Shown here: positions 43,486 through 52,540 of the stretch, piece by piece | Layout of the letters: each line of letters begins with the position of its first letter | How positions within the stretch are numbered: position 1 is the stretch's first letter | Source: an uncultured Cellvibrio sp. | Lineage (GTDB): Bacteria; Pseudomonadota; Gammaproteobacteria; Pseudomonadales; Cellvibrionaceae | DNA: 64,000 bases | Direction of reading: 5' to 3' | Assembly (NCBI GenBank): GCA_946480695.1 | Contig: CAMLKG010000001.1 | Coordinates: forward strand, 186,001-250,000 | Notes under the pieces: generated by a model | Told to the model about the DNA's origin: nothing | The model's database searches: none | The model's input: only the letters and a program-made list of their open reading frames with translations | Translations under genes and position numbers: made by a program

Positions 43486-45567
43486 TCAGGGAAGCGCTTT
43501 AAAACGAATGGCGACACCACCGCTGGTGGCTAATGTGAATTTCAACCTATCGGTGGACCGCACAATTTTTTTCTCAATCACCATATCGTAGGGATTGGTT
43601 TTCCATTCAGCGGTGGGACCATCGCGATAAATTTGTGCTTCGTATTTTTTTCCGCGCGCGAGGAAATCCAGCGGAATCCTTAACTCCCGTGAGCGCTCAT
43701 CGGTAATTGCCCCTAAAAACCAATCTTCACTATTACGCTCTTGCCGCGCGATTACCGCGAAATCCCCGACTTCACCGGCGAGCGCCCTGGAAACTTCCCA
43801 ATCTGTGGGCACATCCATAATGAATTGGAAACCGGGTTTAATGGTTGTGCCGTCTTTTTCCAGATAATTTTCAATTAAATCCGCTGCCATTTGTATCGGG
43901 CTGTAAATAACAACGTAGAGTGCTAATTCTTTGGCGAGTGTGGATTGCACGCGGTTCTCCGCAGCCAACCCAAAGGGCGCCAAATTAAAAATCCCCGGTG
44001 TGTAATCCATAGGTCCTGCAAGCATCCGCGTATAAGGCAACATGACGGTGTGCTCAGGAGGATTGGGCGGTGAACCCCAAGCGTTATATTCCTGGCCGCG
44101 CGCGCCCTCGCGTGCAATCCAGTTGGGGTATGTGCGGCGCAAGCCGGTATCTTTAATCGGCTCATGGGTATTGATACTGATATGGCGCTCCGCCGCTTCG
44201 GTGACTGAGCGCAGGTATTCGCCAACCATAAATTGGCCATCGTGCCATTCATTGCGCGCTATGCCGTTGTCATCGATGCGTTTGGCTTTACCGCCATCGG
44301 CAACGTAACCGGTTTTCACCTGGGTTACGCCGTGTTTTTTATAAAGGTCAAATGCACCATCCATTTGGTTTTTATAATTGGTCACCGCGCCGGATGTTTC
44401 GTGGTGGCCGATGAGGCGCACACCCTTGCTTAAACCGTAGCGGGTTATTTCGGCAATATCGAAATCCTGGTAGGGTTTAGTGAAACTGAAAATATCGCCG
44501 TTGTTATACCAATCGCCATCCCAACCTTCGTTCCAGCCCTCCACCAATACGCCGTCAAAACCATATTTTGCCGCGAAGTCCATATAGCGTTTGGTATTTG
44601 CAGTGGTTGCGCCGTGCGTTGGGCCTGAGCCCCAGGTATTGGCGCCAACGTGCATGCCCCACCAGATGCCGATATATTTACCCGGCTTTACCCAACTCAC
44701 ATCCCCGAGTTTATTCGGCTCGTTTAAATTCAGCACCAAACTGGAATTAATTAAACCCGCTGCGCTATCCGCTACCTGGATAGTGCGCCAGGGCGAATGG
44801 AAACCCAATCGGGTTTTTACTTTTATGCCGTCATACCAAGGTGTTAAATCCGCCTTTAATACACCATCGCGTTGCTGGTCCAGTGTCATAGCAGCGTAAT
44901 CCGTCAGCGCCGCCTCATGGATGCTTAGGTGCACGCCCGATGGCAATTTCACGGTGAATGGTGTGTGTGCCCGATCCAGCGCCTTTACCGGTGTGGTGTT
45001 GTATAAAAATTCATAGCGATTCCAATTGCGCGACGGAATCCACCAGGCAATGGTTTTCCCGGGATCGGGAATAATGAATTCAGTTTTCTCATCGACAATG
45101 TCGATGGTTTTTTCACGCTTTTTACTTTTATTTTTCACCAAGCTTTTTTGGTCGGGGACTTCATAGCGAAAGCCAAGGCCATCGTTAAACAGGCGAACGC
45201 GTAGCTTGATGGTTTTGTTACCCTCGCCCGTATCCGTAAATGTTACCAGCAATTCATTATGGTGATCGCGCATTACGCGCTGCTCACCCCAGGGTTGTTC
45301 CCACGTGGAATCGTTACTGGACCTTGCCTGGTCGGCAATTTTTAAATCGCGGACAAAACCATCAATGTCTTTAAACTCCAAACCCAGGCGCGAGGGTTTT
45401 ATAACTTCCTGCCCACGAAACGTCACTGAATAGGTTGGAACACCATTATCGTCCGCCAGGGTAAAACGGATTTTCCCGTCCGGCGATTGTTGTGACACGC
45501 TCGTTGCGTAGAGCGGCGCACTGGCCAGCGCCAGTGCGAGTGTAAAGATTAAATGGTTGGATTTCAT
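43486..45567 (-). CDS. GH97 alpha-glucosidase (SusB-like)
   Basis: The 693-residue protein has a signal peptide (LIFTLALALASAPLYA), the GH97 N-terminal super-sandwich (SPDGKIRFTLADDNGVPTYS) and a TIM barrel. The motifs VKTGYVADGG, INTHEPIKDTGLRRTYPN and REGARGQEYNAWG agree with GH97a enzymes such as Bacteroides SusB, where carboxylates at the corresponding NTHE and GxE motifs act as the bases of an inverting mechanism. It releases glucose from the ends of maltodextrins in the periplasm. It sits 30 bases downstream of the SusA-like gene, an arrangement that recalls the susA-susB pair of Bacteroides. Confidence 0.93.
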   Translation of the reverse strand: MKSNHLIFTLALALASAPLYATSVSQQSPDGKIRFTLADDNGVPTYSVTFRGQEVIKPSRLGLEFKDIDGFVRDLKIADQARSSNDSTWEQPWGEQRVMRDHHNELLVTFTDTGEGNKTIKLRVRLFNDGLGFRYEVPDQKSLVKNKSKKREKTIDIVDEKTEFIIPDPGKTIAWWIPSRNWNRYEFLYNTTPVKALDRAHTPFTVKLPSGVHLSIHEAALTDYAAMTLDQQRDGVLKADLTPWYDGIKVKTRLGFHSPWRTIQVADSAAGLINSSLVLNLNEPNKLGDVSWVKPGKYIGIWWGMHVGANTWGSGPTHGATTANTKRYMDFAAKYGFDGVLVEGWNEGWDGDWYNNGDIFSFTKPYQDFDIAEITRYGLSKGVRLIGHHETSGAVTNYKNQMDGAFDLYKKHGVTQVKTGYVADGGKAKRIDDNGIARNEWHDGQFMVGEYLRSVTEAAERHISINTHEPIKDTGLRRTYPNWIAREGARGQEYNAWGSPPNPPEHTVMLPYTRMLAGPMDYTPGIFNLAPFGLAAENRVQSTLAKELALYVVIYSPIQMAADLIENYLEKDGTTIKPGFQFIMDVPTDWEVSRALAGEVGDFAVIARQERNSEDWFLGAITDERSRELRIPLDFLARGKKYEAQIYRDGPTAEWKTNPYDMVIEKKIVRSTDRLKFTLATSGGVAIRFKALP

Positions 45568-45597
45568 TTTTTGTCGTTCTCTGCGGTAAGGTTGTGT

Positions 45598-47463
45598 TTA
45601 TCGCAACTCAAGTACAAACGAGGACCTGGCGGGTAATGACAGGGATTTATCCAGCGTGATTTTTTTATTTCCCAATACCTCAATCGCTGTGCCGGCGCCT
45701 TCCAATAATGAATCAAAGCGCTGTAAATCCAGTGTTTTTTCTTGTTTATTTTTGTTGAGTATCACCATGACTTTTTTATCACCCAGGTAACGAAAATAAA
45801 CATATATTCCATCGACAGGGGCGAAATGCTGCAATTTTCCTTGATGGATAACAGTGGATTGCTTACGCCAGTTGAGCAAGGTTTTAATAAATTGTTGCGC
45901 GTCTTTTTCTTGTGTCCCCAATCCTTTGCCGGTAAAGGCACTTTTACTGTCACCTTTCCAACCGCCGGGCATATCGGCGCGCACCGCACCGTCATCGCGT
46001 TCTTTCGGGCTGGTCAGCAGTACTTCGGAACCGTAATAGAATTGCGGGATACCGCGCATGGTTGCCATATACACCATCGCCATTTTGAACAAATCCAGAT
46101 CCTCATTGAGCACCGAATAAATACGCGAGGTGTCATGGTTTTCCGGAAATATCACCAAATTAAACGGATCGGGATAAATGTGATCATTGGCGAGCGTTTC
46201 ATATAAGCGGATCACCCCGGTGCCCCAGGATTCGTCTTCACTTAATGCAGTTCGCAACGCATCATGAATGGGGAAATCCATCATGCTGGTCATGTAAGGA
46301 ATATGCCCACTGGGATTTTTTTTACCTTTTTGCCAATGCGCCACGATCGCGGGGTTACTGCTCCACTCCTCACCGACCATATTGAAATGCGGATATTCCT
46401 CCATAATGGTTTTCGCCCACTGCGACAGGAATTCGGTATCGGAATAACCGTAAGTGTCTTCGCGCACGCCGCTCAAGCCGGCATATTCGATCCACCAAAG
46501 GGTGTTCTGGATCAGGTACTTCGCCATGTGGGGGTTGCGCTGGTTTAAATCCGGCATGCTCGGCACAAACCAGCCGCTCACGAATAATTCCTTATCGGCG
46601 GGCGCCGCGTAAGGGTCTTGTACCACGGTGCGACGGTGGGAGGTTTCGGTGTAATTGCTTTGGAAATTCAACCAGTCCTGTTCCGGCAAATCAGCCATCC
46701 ACCAATGTTTGGAACCTATATGGTTGAGCACAATATCCTGGATAACCCCAATGCCTTTTTGCCTGGCCTTGTGCACAAAATGTTTAAAATCGTCATTGGT
46801 GCCAAAGCGGGCATCGGTTAAATATAAATCGGTGGCCGCATAGCCGTGGTAGGAGTATTCGGGCTGGTTATTTTCAGTCAATGGATTGGGCCAGATTTGG
46901 GTAAACCCCATGTTCGCGATGTAATCCAAATGCTGTGTCATACCCGCGAGGTCACCCCCATGGCGGCCACCCTTAAAATCCCGCCGGGGCTGCTCGGTTA
47001 AACCGGGCACTGCATCGTTGGCCGGGTTGCCATTGGCAAACCGGTCAGGCGTAATTAAATAAATTGCATCCTTTGCACTAAATCCCTGGCGATTGGCCGA
47101 ATTTTTTTCACGCGGATACAACGCATAAATGAACCGGCTTTTTTCTTCGCCATCCACCATAAAGCGGATCGGAAATTTGCCCGCTTTTGCGCTCGCGCCA
47201 ATATCCAGCGTTACAAATAAATAATTGGGGCTATCGGCTTTCTCCACACCGATCACCTTAACCCCCGGATAATCAACCATCACAGCGGCGCTGCCAATGT
47301 TGTCGCCATGGGCCATCAATTCTATTTGATGGTATTTCATTCCCACCCACCAGTTGGCGGGCTCCAGGTGTTTGATCCCGTAATCCTGTGCCAGGATTTG
47401 CAGGGGAAATAATAAAAACAGGAAAATACCGCCCAGGTATTTACGCAAACTTGGGTTGACCAT
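45598..47463 (-). CDS. SusA-like GH13 neopullulanase/cyclomaltodextrinase, copy 1
   Basis: The 621-residue protein has a signal peptide (YLGGIFLFLLFPLQILAQ), a cyclomaltodextrinase-type N domain (IKHLEPANWWVGMKYHQIEL) and the GH13 barrel. Barrel motifs are DIVLNH (near 243), GVREDTYGYSD (near 336), VGEEWSS (near 364) and FPENHDTSR (near 442). A beta C-domain follows. The whole length aligns by eye with the product of the gene at 38455-40296, so the two are duplicates that have diverged. It is probably periplasmic. GAGGG precedes the ATG. It lies between the halogenase gene and the GH97 gene with short gaps (45 and 30 bases), consistent with a single operon. Confidence 0.92.
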   Translation of the reverse strand: MVNPSLRKYLGGIFLFLLFPLQILAQDYGIKHLEPANWWVGMKYHQIELMAHGDNIGSAAVMVDYPGVKVIGVEKADSPNYLFVTLDIGASAKAGKFPIRFMVDGEEKSRFIYALYPREKNSANRQGFSAKDAIYLITPDRFANGNPANDAVPGLTEQPRRDFKGGRHGGDLAGMTQHLDYIANMGFTQIWPNPLTENNQPEYSYHGYAATDLYLTDARFGTNDDFKHFVHKARQKGIGVIQDIVLNHIGSKHWWMADLPEQDWLNFQSNYTETSHRRTVVQDPYAAPADKELFVSGWFVPSMPDLNQRNPHMAKYLIQNTLWWIEYAGLSGVREDTYGYSDTEFLSQWAKTIMEEYPHFNMVGEEWSSNPAIVAHWQKGKKNPSGHIPYMTSMMDFPIHDALRTALSEDESWGTGVIRLYETLANDHIYPDPFNLVIFPENHDTSRIYSVLNEDLDLFKMAMVYMATMRGIPQFYYGSEVLLTSPKERDDGAVRADMPGGWKGDSKSAFTGKGLGTQEKDAQQFIKTLLNWRKQSTVIHQGKLQHFAPVDGIYVYFRYLGDKKVMVILNKNKQEKTLDLQRFDSLLEGAGTAIEVLGNKKITLDKSLSLPARSSFVLELR

Positions 47464-47508
47464 AGAAATCCCTCGATATAAATATTTATTTTTTGTTGTA
47501 GCGTGCCC

Positions 47509-49053
47509 TTATGCGGACACCGCCCTGGTTGCCGGCGTGGCCCATTGCGCCAGTTGTTGGCGATGGGGTTTAAAATTCATACCGCAGCGCTGGATAAAAT
47601 TGCCGATTTTTTCCAGGTTATATTTATGTGCCAGTTCATTGCCTGGTTTCAATTGTTCCGGCGTGGGGTAGATGCCGTAACCGGCCAGCAGGCAATGCCA
47701 GGAAATACTGGGGTAATAGCAATCGATTTTCTGGCGATCCAATTCATCGCTTAAATTCTTGCCGCCGACCCAGGTATGCAATATTGCCCGCAGCGAATCG
47801 GATACTTTTTCATTGCGGCCATTTTCAACCCAGTAATCAGTATCTTTGCGCGAGTTAACACGGTAATGGCAAACAATATAATCACGTACCGCTTCAAAAC
47901 GCGTATTAATACTCGCATTAAATTCGTCGCGCTTTTGGTCGGTGAATTGTCCCGCTTCATAACAATCGATAAAGCCTTGCACCGTTTCCTGCACCAAATG
48001 CAGGGCGGTGGCTTCCAATGGTTCAATAAAACCTTGCGCCAAGCCAACCGCCACACAATTTTTTGCCCAGTGTTGTTCAACACGCCCCACATTCATTTGC
48101 AAGTGCCGTGCGGCCACATCCGAATCGAGCAGGCCCAAATGCGCGCGCAGTTCGGTTTCAGCCTGGTCTTTAGTGCAGAAGTGCGATGAATATACATAAC
48201 CATTGCCGACGCGACTGGTGAGCGGGATAGCCCAGGCCCAACCATACTTCAACGCCGTGGAAATAGTTTGCGACTCGATGTGTTCACCCAGGGCTGTTGG
48301 CATGACCACCGCCGAGGTATTGAACAGGTTTTCACCGAAGGATTTGAATCGTACTTTCAACGTTTTTTGAATCAGTAATCCGGCAAACCCTGAACAATCA
48401 ATAAAAATATCACCGGCAATCGTTTCGCCGGCTTCGGTAGTTACGCTGGCAATTTCACCCTGCGCATTGAGGTTTACCTGGTTAACGGTGGCCTCCCTAT
48501 GGATCACACCGCGACTGACCGCTTTGCGGCCCAGGAATTTTCCCAGCAAGGTGGAATCAAAGTGATAGCCGTAATTAATTTCAAACGGAAAATTTTCGCT
48601 GGCGACGGGTGCCAGCTTTTGTTTGGCCAGGTAACTGGCCAGAAAAAAATGATCGGGATGGCCCTCGACATCAATACCCTTGCGGCGCACAAAACTGTTA
48701 TGGAAAAAGCCGGGGGCGGTGTAATCATCCGGCTGGGCGGGAAAGGGATGGAAATAACTGGTGAAACCGGGAATTACCGACCAATTGCGAAAACTGATAC
48801 CCGCTTTATAGGTCGCATTGCATTCCGGCATCCACTCCGCTTCTTCGATGCCGAGTGAATCCATAAATCCCTTTAATTGCGGCGTTGAACCTTCCCCGAC
48901 ACCGATGATGCCAATTTGGGGAGATTCCAGCAGGCAAATATCAGCGCAGGATTTACCCCAGCGGGCAACCAGTAAATTTGCTGCCATCCAGCCTGCGGTA
49001 CCGCCACCGACTATGATTATTTTCTTTTTTCCAGGAGCTTGGGGATTCATCAT
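47509..49053 (-). CDS. Flavin-dependent tryptophan-halogenase family protein
   Basis: The 514-residue protein has the FAD motif KKIIIVGGGTAGWMAANLL, the active-site Lys region GVGEGSTPQLKGFMDSLGI (Lys61, the position of Lys79 in PrnA) and the halogenase signature WxWxIP as GWAWAIPLTSR (near 274). AVGLAQGFIEPLEATALHL is also characteristic. All key residues expected for chlorination or bromination by hypohalous acid are present. Relatives linked to TonB-dependent receptors are known in Xanthomonadaceae and Caulobacter; some halogenate free indoles, but natural substrates are unclear. There is no signal peptide, so it is cytoplasmic. It lies in the starch operon between the receptor and the SusA-like gene. 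Confidence 0.92.
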   Translation of the reverse strand: MMNPQAPGKKKIIIVGGGTAGWMAANLLVARWGKSCADICLLESPQIGIIGVGEGSTPQLKGFMDSLGIEEAEWMPECNATYKAGISFRNWSVIPGFTSYFHPFPAQPDDYTAPGFFHNSFVRRKGIDVEGHPDHFFLASYLAKQKLAPVASENFPFEINYGYHFDSTLLGKFLGRKAVSRGVIHREATVNQVNLNAQGEIASVTTEAGETIAGDIFIDCSGFAGLLIQKTLKVRFKSFGENLFNTSAVVMPTALGEHIESQTISTALKYGWAWAIPLTSRVGNGYVYSSHFCTKDQAETELRAHLGLLDSDVAARHLQMNVGRVEQHWAKNCVAVGLAQGFIEPLEATALHLVQETVQGFIDCYEAGQFTDQKRDEFNASINTRFEAVRDYIVCHYRVNSRKDTDYWVENGRNEKVSDSLRAILHTWVGGKNLSDELDRQKIDCYYPSISWHCLLAGYGIYPTPEQLKPGNELAHKYNLEKIGNFIQRCGMNFKPHRQQLAQWATPATRAVSA

Positions 49054-49142
49054 TTTTATCTCTTTGCATAGCTCTATTCAGCGACATCCGTCGATGGGTT
49101 TTGCTTTCCAGTATAGATGGCTCACTGACCTACCCGCTGAAT

Positions 49143-49179
49143 AAAAAAGCCGCTGACAAATGACTTGCAGCGGCTTTTT
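49143..49179 (-). terminator. Terminator between the second receptor gene and the halogenase gene
   Basis: AAAAAGCCGCTG (49144-49155) pairs with CAGCGGCTTTTT (49168-49179). On the minus strand it ends in TTTTTTATTC. It follows the receptor stop by 40 bases. It should stop most transcripts, leaving a read-through fraction for the enzymes downstream. Confidence 0.88.
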
Positions 49180-49218
49180 TTACCAACCGGCAAGGTTACC
49201 GGCTGTACACAGAACCCA

Positions 49219-52086
49219 TTAAAACTTATAACCAACACCGAAGAAATATTGGCGACCAAAGTATTTCACTTCGCCCACTGCGTTGTCCGAACCATAATTA
49301 CTGGTATTGGGTTCATCGGTCAGGTTATTGACTTGCAGATACAGGTCAACACCGTTATCAAACGCGTAGGAAACCTGCGCATCCACCACCGTGTAGGCAT
49401 CGGCAATCTGGAATGAAGTGCCGCCCGGTGTCGCACCCGCGTAGGTGTATTCATCGCGATAACGCGCGTTCACATTCGCACTGAAATTACCGATATCCCA
49501 GAAAAGCGTGGTGCTCCACACATTTTCCGACAGGCCTGGCAAAGGCAGGCTCAGGTCATCGAAGTTAGCACCGCCATCCACGGAGGTTTCACTTTCGGTG
49601 TAGGCGTAACTGGCGGTCAAACCCAGGCCGGAAAATACACCGGGCAACTGATCGAAAGTTTGGGTGTAGGCCAGTTCCAAACCGCGGATGTAACCACCCT
49701 GGTCATTGTTGCGTACAGTTTGGTATTGGCCTTCAACAGTGCCTGCCGGGGCTTCGATACCGATTTCCGACCAATCAATTTCGCCTTCGTTGTAGGTAAT
49801 ACTTTCGATGAGTGACTCGATGTCTTTGTAGAACACCGCAACAGTGGCGGCACCACCATTGTCAAAATAATGCTCATAGGACAAATCGAATTGATCCGCG
49901 CGGAATGGGTCGAGGTTCGGGTTACCTTTGGACCATACGTTGTAGCGTGGGCTCACACCGTCATTGGCAATATCAATCCAGGAACCCGCACCGCCACGCA
50001 ATTGGTACACCGGTGGGCGGCCCATTACTTTTGCCGCAGCGAAACGAATCTGGTCTGCATCGGTGATAGCAAAATTCAGGTTGATCGACGGCAATACATC
50101 GGTGTATTCAGGGCCGTACTTGATGTGTTGATAATCGTTGCGCACCACACCGTCATCGTCGGCAATCGCATCACCTTCGCCTTCACGCACTTGTTGGATG
50201 CCCACTGATTTGGTATCTGTTTCGACCACACGCACACCGAGGTTACCGGTCACTGGAATCCCGCCAACTTCAGTATCCAGGTTCGCCATCAGGTAATAGG
50301 CAAAAACTTCTTCCTGTACTTCACCGCTTTCAATCAATGTCCAGTTGTGGCTCCAGGTTTTCTTGGCTTTGTACACCTCGGGGCTACCGAAAATGTTGTT
50401 GGCGATACCCACCATATCCAGCTTCAGGTAGCTGCCATATTGGGCGAGCGAGCCGCCGTAATTCTCCACCGTCACATAACCATCAAGTTCATGCGGTGTG
50501 CAGGGAACACCGCTGGTGTTGAATTCGCAGGATTGGTCAACGATAGCGCCGTCAACCACCTGGCGACTTTGCCCTTCGCGCTGGCCATAACGGAAAGTAC
50601 CGCGATCATCGGTAAAGGTGCGGTCTGACCAACGGAAACCCGCTTCAATAGACGAAATGCCTGCGGCTTCAACTTCGTATTTGAAATCGATCTTGGCACT
50701 GTCCAGTTCATCGGTGTATTCGTGCGGGAATTGTTCCCACTCGGACAAACGCATGTAACTGAGGTCGGTGTAGTCGGTGGTGAAACTCACTGTCGGCGGA
50801 TCACCGGCATTGTTCATAAAGGTGTAACCCTGGCCGGACCTTTCCCTCCAGGTTTGCACGGTTGTGCCATCGCTCAAGGTGCCCGTGCCGTATTCATAGG
50901 CGTGCATGGTGGCAATACGGTCCATACGGGTCTTATCACCGGTACTGCGCGCAAGGTCAACAACCACGGAAGCCTTGTCATTGATTTGCCAATCGGTTTT
51001 AAAGCCAAAACTTTCCGTGTCGGATTCAGTGGACTGGTCTTCGGTACGCATTTCAATCCACGGGCCGACAAGGCCGGTTTGCAACACGGTACCGCCCACC
51101 ACAAAACCGTTTTCAACGGTGGCATTGGTCAGGCTGTAGGTGTCCGCATTGCGATGCAAACCTTCCAGGGTGAAACCGTATTTTTGGTCTTCGGATTCAA
51201 AATCGGATTTGAAATAATCAAACTGGAAATTCAAATTTTCGCTGGGCTCGAATACCAGCGTCCCCATCAAACCATTACGGGTATCCGTTCCGGAACCGGC
51301 GCGGAATTGGAAGCCGTTCATGATTTTTTCTTCAGTTCCATCGCCATTCACATCGCGCGGGCTGGCGTAGGGGAAAGTGATGGATTCTTCGGCGTTGTTG
51401 GGTTGATCCAAACGCGCATACCCCAAACCTACACCGATAGTGTCATCCGCAAATTTTCCCTGATAGGAAAAGCTTACACGGCTGCCGTATTCATCAGCGC
51501 CCACGTTGGACGCTGCATCGTTATAGGAGCCGCGCACATTCGCCTGGAAATTATGTTCATTTTGCGCTTCCAGCGGATTGGCAGTTTTCAGTTCTACAGT
51601 ACCTGCCACGCCACCTTCAATCAGGGAGGCTTTAGGCGATTTGTAAATCGCTGCCTGGGTAATTAATTCGGAGGGATATTGGTCAAACGAAATCCAGCGG
51701 CTCCCGGCGGTGTAACCGGAGGTACTGGCTTGCTCGCGACCATTCAAACTGGTTTGAACGAAGTCGCCGTTCATACCGCGAATATTTAATTGCGAGGACT
51801 GGCCGGAATCACGGACTGTAGTAACACCCGGCATACGGCCCAGGGCGTCAGCGATGGATACATCCGGCAAGGAACCCAAATCACCGGCATCAATAACTTC
51901 AACAACCTGGTCAGCATTGCGCTTGGCCTCTACGGAATTAAGAATAGAGCTGCGAAATCCAGTGACCGTTACTTCTTCAATTTCTTGCGCGGCCTGCCCT
52001 TGTTGCGCATAAACCGTTTGTGAACCCGCAACCATCGCCATCGTAGTGGCCAGCGCGAGCATGTGATTGAACGTGTGTTTTCTCAT
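49219..52086 (-). CDS. TonB-dependent outer membrane receptor (starch locus, second copy)
   Basis: The 955-residue protein has a signal peptide (MLALATTMAMVAGSQTVYAQ), a TonB box-like IEEVTVTG, and a plug domain (LPDVSIADALGRMPGVTTV, LNIRGMNGDFVQTSLNGREQ, YPSELITQAAIYKSPKASLI). The beta-barrel ends in FFGVGYKF. It resembles the other receptor of the locus over its whole length and probably imports maltodextrins. I take the ATG at 52086 because GGAG lies before it and the signal peptide starts there; the frame runs back to 52290 through the operator region. Two LacI-type operators lie 140-175 bases upstream. It is the first gene of the operon that continues with the halogenase, SusA-like, GH97 and GH13 genes. 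Confidence 0.93.
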   Translation of the reverse strand: MRKHTFNHMLALATTMAMVAGSQTVYAQQGQAAQEIEEVTVTGFRSSILNSVEAKRNADQVVEVIDAGDLGSLPDVSIADALGRMPGVTTVRDSGQSSQLNIRGMNGDFVQTSLNGREQASTSGYTAGSRWISFDQYPSELITQAAIYKSPKASLIEGGVAGTVELKTANPLEAQNEHNFQANVRGSYNDAASNVGADEYGSRVSFSYQGKFADDTIGVGLGYARLDQPNNAEESITFPYASPRDVNGDGTEEKIMNGFQFRAGSGTDTRNGLMGTLVFEPSENLNFQFDYFKSDFESEDQKYGFTLEGLHRNADTYSLTNATVENGFVVGGTVLQTGLVGPWIEMRTEDQSTESDTESFGFKTDWQINDKASVVVDLARSTGDKTRMDRIATMHAYEYGTGTLSDGTTVQTWRERSGQGYTFMNNAGDPPTVSFTTDYTDLSYMRLSEWEQFPHEYTDELDSAKIDFKYEVEAAGISSIEAGFRWSDRTFTDDRGTFRYGQREGQSRQVVDGAIVDQSCEFNTSGVPCTPHELDGYVTVENYGGSLAQYGSYLKLDMVGIANNIFGSPEVYKAKKTWSHNWTLIESGEVQEEVFAYYLMANLDTEVGGIPVTGNLGVRVVETDTKSVGIQQVREGEGDAIADDDGVVRNDYQHIKYGPEYTDVLPSINLNFAITDADQIRFAAAKVMGRPPVYQLRGGAGSWIDIANDGVSPRYNVWSKGNPNLDPFRADQFDLSYEHYFDNGGAATVAVFYKDIESLIESITYNEGEIDWSEIGIEAPAGTVEGQYQTVRNNDQGGYIRGLELAYTQTFDQLPGVFSGLGLTASYAYTESETSVDGGANFDDLSLPLPGLSENVWSTTLFWDIGNFSANVNARYRDEYTYAGATPGGTSFQIADAYTVVDAQVSYAFDNGVDLYLQVNNLTDEPNTSNYGSDNAVGEVKYFGRQYFFGVGYKF

Positions 52087-52226
52087 GATTTTTCTCTCCG
52101 CGGAGGTGTAGCTTTTATTGTTAGCCCGGTGCGTAAATAATGTTCCTTTAAACGCAACTGCCTTGAACAGAATGGTTCTGTCGTTGAAATGATGGTAGGC
52201 CCTCACAGGCGACTCCCACAATAGAA

Positions 52227-52240
52227 TGCATACGTATTCA
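52227..52240. promoter_or_regulatory. LacI-type operator D (receptor 2 region)
   Basis: TGCATACGTATTCA has one mismatch in the core palindrome. It lies about 147 bases upstream of the receptor ATG. Confidence 0.75.
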
Positions 52241-52246
52241 ACGGAG

Positions 52247-52260
52247 CGCATACGTATGCA
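52247..52260. promoter_or_regulatory. LacI-type operator E (receptor 2 region)
   Basis: CGCATACGTATGCA has the perfect core CATACGTATG (52249-52258). Its centre is 20 bases from operator D, about two helical turns. Confidence 0.77.
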
Positions 52261-52477
52261 TTCGCATCCCACGCCGAACCCGGCTAACAATCGATGAATT
52301 GTCAGGTGTAAGCCTAGTTGATTAATTTCTTCAATCCAGCGATTTAAAAACGGAAATCACATAACGATTTTTTTTATAAGCAGGTATCGAAATAATGCGG
52401 GGCATTGCGATTCATTTAAGCGACACAACTGTAGAAATTAGTTGCATCAATTGCGCTGCTATTAACTTATCAGGCAT

Positions 52478-52503
52478 AAAAAAAGGGGGTGAAAGATCAC
52501 CCC
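52478..52503 (-). terminator. Rho-independent terminator after the GH13 alpha-glucosidase gene
   Basis: On the minus strand GGGGTG, loop ATCTTT, CACCCC is followed by C and seven T residues. It starts 38 bases after the stop codon of the minus-strand gene. Confidence 0.88.
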
Positions 52504-52540
52504 GGAGACTAGGACTAACGACAGGACGAGCAAAAACGGA

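Larger units (their letters stand above)
52087..52540 (-). promoter_or_regulatory. 454-base regulatory region upstream of the second receptor gene
   Basis: The region holds operators D and E, the terminator of the GH13 alpha-glucosidase gene (52478-52503) and AT-rich sequence. AAGCCTAGT at 52310-52318 is identical to a stretch upstream of the pullulanase gene. I see no small gene and cannot place the promoter with certainty. Confidence 0.5.

Noticed and set aside
49219..52290. Longer N-terminus for the second receptor, starting at 52290
   Set aside because: The extra 68 residues are not signal-peptide-like and would be encoded by the operator region. The ATG at 52086 has a ribosome-binding site and a normal signal peptide.
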